Made by a program: the position numbers and the translations under genes. DNA of 6,435 bases from a bacterium (GTDB taxonomy: Bacteria > Fidelibacterota > UBA2242): NCBI GenBank assembly GCA_018895675.1, contig JAHIOG010000426.1, positions 1 through 6,435 on the forward strand. Direction: 5' to 3'. The notes beneath the pieces were generated by a model. It was not told where the DNA came from and ran no database searches. It saw nothing but the letters and a program-made list of their open reading frames with translations. Positions 5,639 to 6,435 of this stretch are shown here, piece by piece (the first letter of the stretch is position 1; each line of letters opens with the position of its first letter).

Positions 5639-5708
5639 TTCACCCTGTTAAATAGAATTTTTAAAATGATCTGCTGTAATGAATAAGGGGGTTATTTAAC
5701 AGGGTAAA
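5639..5708. mobile_element. Palindromic element PE11 (TAAATA/TATTTA type), nested in the GIY-YIG gene
   Basis: Left arm TTCACCCTGTTAAATA, right arm TATTTAACAGGGTAAA, 70 bp. It lies between R-E-K-Y and S-S-W-G of the nuclease. The core begins like PE2 and PE13 (GAATTTTTAAAATG versus GATTTTTAAAATG) and then differs. Confidence 0.8.
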
Positions 5709-5810
5709 AAATCATCATGGGGGAAAAGATATATAAAAACCAGATTAAAGAACTATCTAACGGGGTAAAAAATGTACAGCCAGTCCATAAAAAACAACTT
5801 TTGACCTATC

Positions 5811-5917
5811 TTCACCCGGTGTAATAGCAATGTATTATATTTAGGTTATTAGAGGTGAAAAAGAAAAAAACAATCATTGGAAAAGGTATATATGACTAAT
5901 TTATTACACGGGGTAAA
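5811..5917. mobile_element. Palindromic element PE12 (GTAATA/TATTAC type), third insert of GxxExxY
   Basis: Left arm TTCACCCGGTGTAATA, right arm TATTACACGGGGTAAA, 107 bp. Removing 103 nt joins L-L-T-Y-L to K-L-T-D-L-K-L-G without error. The core starts ATG-TAT-TAT-ATT and ends with codons for H-W-K-R-Y-I followed after a few bases by Y-Y-T-G-stop. This parallels M-Y-Y-V and W-G-K-R-Y-I ... Y-L-T-G of the GIY-YIG gene, so it is probably a deletion derivative of a nuclease-bearing element. Confidence 0.83.
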
Positions 5918-6083
5918 ACTTACTGATTTAAAACTGGGACTTTTAATCAACTTTAATGAAGTGCTGATAAAAGATGGAATCACCCGCATTGTGAATGGAC
6001 TATAAAATCTCTCGCAGAGCCCGATCCAAGGGATCTCCTACGGAGCAAAGGTCGCAATGAAATATTTATCTAAAATAACACAG

Positions 6084-6148
6084 CGTTCACTGCGTCACTG
6101 CGAGAAACAATAAAAGAAAACATAGCGTACACCGCGCCACTGCGAGAA
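6084..6148. repeat. Two tandem CTGCGAGAAA repeats upstream of gmd copy 3
   Basis: AGCGTTCACTGCGTCACTGCGAGAAAC and AGCGTACACCGCGCCACTGCGAGAAAC are about 40 bp apart in direct order. The second ends six bases before the ATG at 6155. The same kind of repeat precedes the GxxExxY ATG. Confidence 0.6.
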
Positions 6149-6180
6149 ACAAATATGAAAAAAGCACTCCCCGTTACAGT

Positions 6181-6208
6181 CCCCGATAAGCTACTTCGTA
6201 GCACGGGG
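6181..6208. repeat. GC-rich hairpin repeat, copy 2
   Basis: Identical to 244-271 (CCCCG...GCTAC-TTC-GTAGC...CGGGG) and in the same place inside the gmd 5' end. Confidence 0.65.
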
Positions 6209-6231
6209 CAGGCATCACCGGCATAACCGGC

Positions 6232-6299
6232 TTTACCCCGTTAAATAGATTTTTAAAATGTTTTCCAAAATAGATAAAGTTATTATTTAACAGGGTGAA
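6232..6299. mobile_element. Palindromic element PE13 (TAAATA/TATTTA type)
   Basis: Left arm TTTACCCCGTTAAATA, right arm TATTTAACAGGGTGAA. The core is identical to PE2, indicating duplication of the gmd-element block rather than independent insertion. Confidence 0.82.
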
Positions 6300-6400
6300 C
6301 CCCGTTAGATATACGAAACAAGTGGAAAATTGTAATACGGGACAAGTATCTTATTTAATCTCGGATCTAATAACAAAATGATATTATCTAACAGGGTGAA
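6296..6400. mobile_element. Palindromic element PE14 (TAGATA/TATCTA type)
   Basis: The left arm shares TGAA with the right end of PE13; the right arm TATCTAACAGGGTGAA leads directly into gmd codons. The core is nearly identical to PE6 at 2141-2245, with small differences next to the left arm. Confidence 0.82.
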
Positions 6401-6435
6401 CCGAACTCCTCCTCCAAAAAGGCTACATCGTACAC

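Larger units (their letters stand above)
5332..5768 (+). pseudogene. GIY-YIG endonuclease of PE9, split by two nested elements
   Basis: Piece one (5332-5478) reads YYVYILRSKKDLNNYVGYTK, then DLKKRLLQHSEGKVSSTKNR and IPLDLIYY. Piece two (about 5595-5639) reads ACLNQKDALHREKY. Piece three (5712-5765) reads SSWGKRYIKTRLKNYLTG, with stop TAA at 5766-5768. Joined, this is about 84 residues, normal for single-domain GIY-YIG proteins. Visible key residues are the Y-V-Y-I-L and Y16-V-G half-motifs (YVG replaces YIG), Arg26 and the metal-site Glu62. The likeliest start is TTG 5332; no ribosome site is visible. The last five codons, Y-L-T-G-stop, are the element's right arm. Excising 116 nt (PE10) and 66 nt (PE11) restores one frame. 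Single-domain GIY-YIG enzymes nick or cut DNA; its role in moving the element is inference. Confidence 0.85.
5314..5769 (+). mobile_element. Palindromic element PE9 carrying a GIY-YIG nuclease gene; second insert of GxxExxY
   Basis: Left arm TTTACCCCGTTAGATA (5314-5329) and right arm TATCTAACGGGGTAAA (5754-5769) are perfect inverted repeats 456 bp end to end. It is the only element large enough to hold a gene. It contains two nested elements (PE10, PE11). Without them it is about 270 bp, almost wholly taken up by the nuclease gene. It splits the host gene between S-V and N-V-Q-P-V-H. Confidence 0.88.
5012..6005 (+). pseudogene. GxxExxY-family protein gene split by three palindromic elements
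   Basis: Four coding pieces join into a 125-residue protein, the usual family length: residues 1-30 (5012-5101), 31-81 (5163-5315), 83-96 (5771-5812) and 97-125 (5916-6002), with the stop at 6003. The signature G24-L-L-E27-S-V-Y30 ends exactly at the first break. The PD-(D/E)xK-like motif R-A-D67 ... E77-L-K79 is in piece two, and V-H-K-K-Q-L-L-T-Y-L in piece three. Family function is unproven; the fold suggests a nuclease relative. The inserts are 61, 452 and 103 nt if cut at T/AAA-like junctions; none keeps frame and each brings stops, so direct translation fails after about 32 residues. Outside the inserts there is no frameshift, stop or missing motif. Either the insertions are very recent, or they are removed before translation. 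Confidence 0.88.
6155..6435 (+). pseudogene. gmd: GDP-mannose 4,6-dehydratase 5' end, copy 3, interrupted and running off the window
   Basis: ATG at 6155 opens M-K-K-A-L (6155-6169). A GC-rich hairpin follows, then G-I-T-G-I-T-G (6211-6231), then PE13 and PE14 back to back. T-E-L-L-L-Q-K-G-Y-I-V-H runs from 6400 to the window end, still in the gmd frame. The Q-D-G-S-Y-L codons expected between the second and third pieces are missing, so something was lost between PE13 and PE14. This is the only copy with its ATG. Whether the remaining 300 or so codons follow beyond the edge cannot be seen. Confidence 0.8.

Noticed and set aside
5097..5917. Group I or group II introns splitting the GxxExxY gene
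   Set aside because: The inserts are far too short (61 and 103 nt) for self-splicing introns, and the 452-nt insert shows only the terminal stem plus a nuclease gene. I saw no group I P/Q/R/S cores or group II domain V.
171..6400. CRISPR array made of the recurring arm sequence
   Set aside because: Arms are inverted in pairs at irregular spacing, not direct repeats with regular spacers, and no cas gene is present.

Overview
The window reads as an accessory, repeat-riddled stretch of a low-GC bacterial chromosome. The interspersed GC-rich palindromes, the 'ATTAGTGTAAT...AATTCGTAGTT' and 'ACCGCAAAGACGCC' intergenic repeats, two toxin-antitoxin pairs and a GxxExxY gene resemble genomes of uncultured environmental bacteria, perhaps of the Bacteroidota/FCB type. 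That assignment is inference only.

Layout. 1-720: a broken copy of the 5' end of a GDP-mannose 4,6-dehydratase gene (gmd), chopped up by small palindromic elements. 751-1231: a RelE/ParE-type toxin-antitoxin pair. 1232-2140: no gene; GC-rich palindromes, a hexamer-like tandem tract and AT-rich intergenic repeats. 2141-2436: a second gmd fragment behind a palindromic element. 2609-3049: a HicB-like (DUF1902)/HicA toxin-antitoxin pair. 3297-4670: a complete ISL3-family insertion sequence with 25-bp perfect terminal inverted repeats, an 8-bp target duplication and a transposase split by a -1 frameshift at an A8 run. 5012-6005: a GxxExxY-family gene cut into four exon-like pieces by three inserts. 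6155-6435: a third gmd 5' copy, running off the window.

The main discovery candidate is a family of 14 paired palindromic elements (39-456 bp) with ends TTYACCCYGT-NNN-ATA ... TAT-nnn-ACRGGGTRAA. The outer bases are nearly constant, but the inner triplet differs between copies (TAA, TAG, GTA, GGA, GAA) and is matched by its complement in the other arm of the same copy in nearly every case. The largest copy (5314-5769) carries a GIY-YIG nuclease gene whose last codons, Tyr-Leu-Thr-Gly-stop, are the right arm itself. Two shorter copies look like internally deleted derivatives of it. The elements sit inside genes: three in GxxExxY, two nested in the GIY-YIG gene, several in gmd. Removing them exactly restores a 125-residue GxxExxY protein and an 84-residue GIY-YIG protein without any other lesion.

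Inference: this is a mobile palindromic-element system in which a GIY-YIG nuclease may act on hairpin ends, loosely analogous to REP/RAYT or IS200/IS605 systems, with small non-autonomous derivatives. It could be a recent burst of insertion, or the inserts could be removed at DNA or RNA level. Sequence alone does not decide between these.
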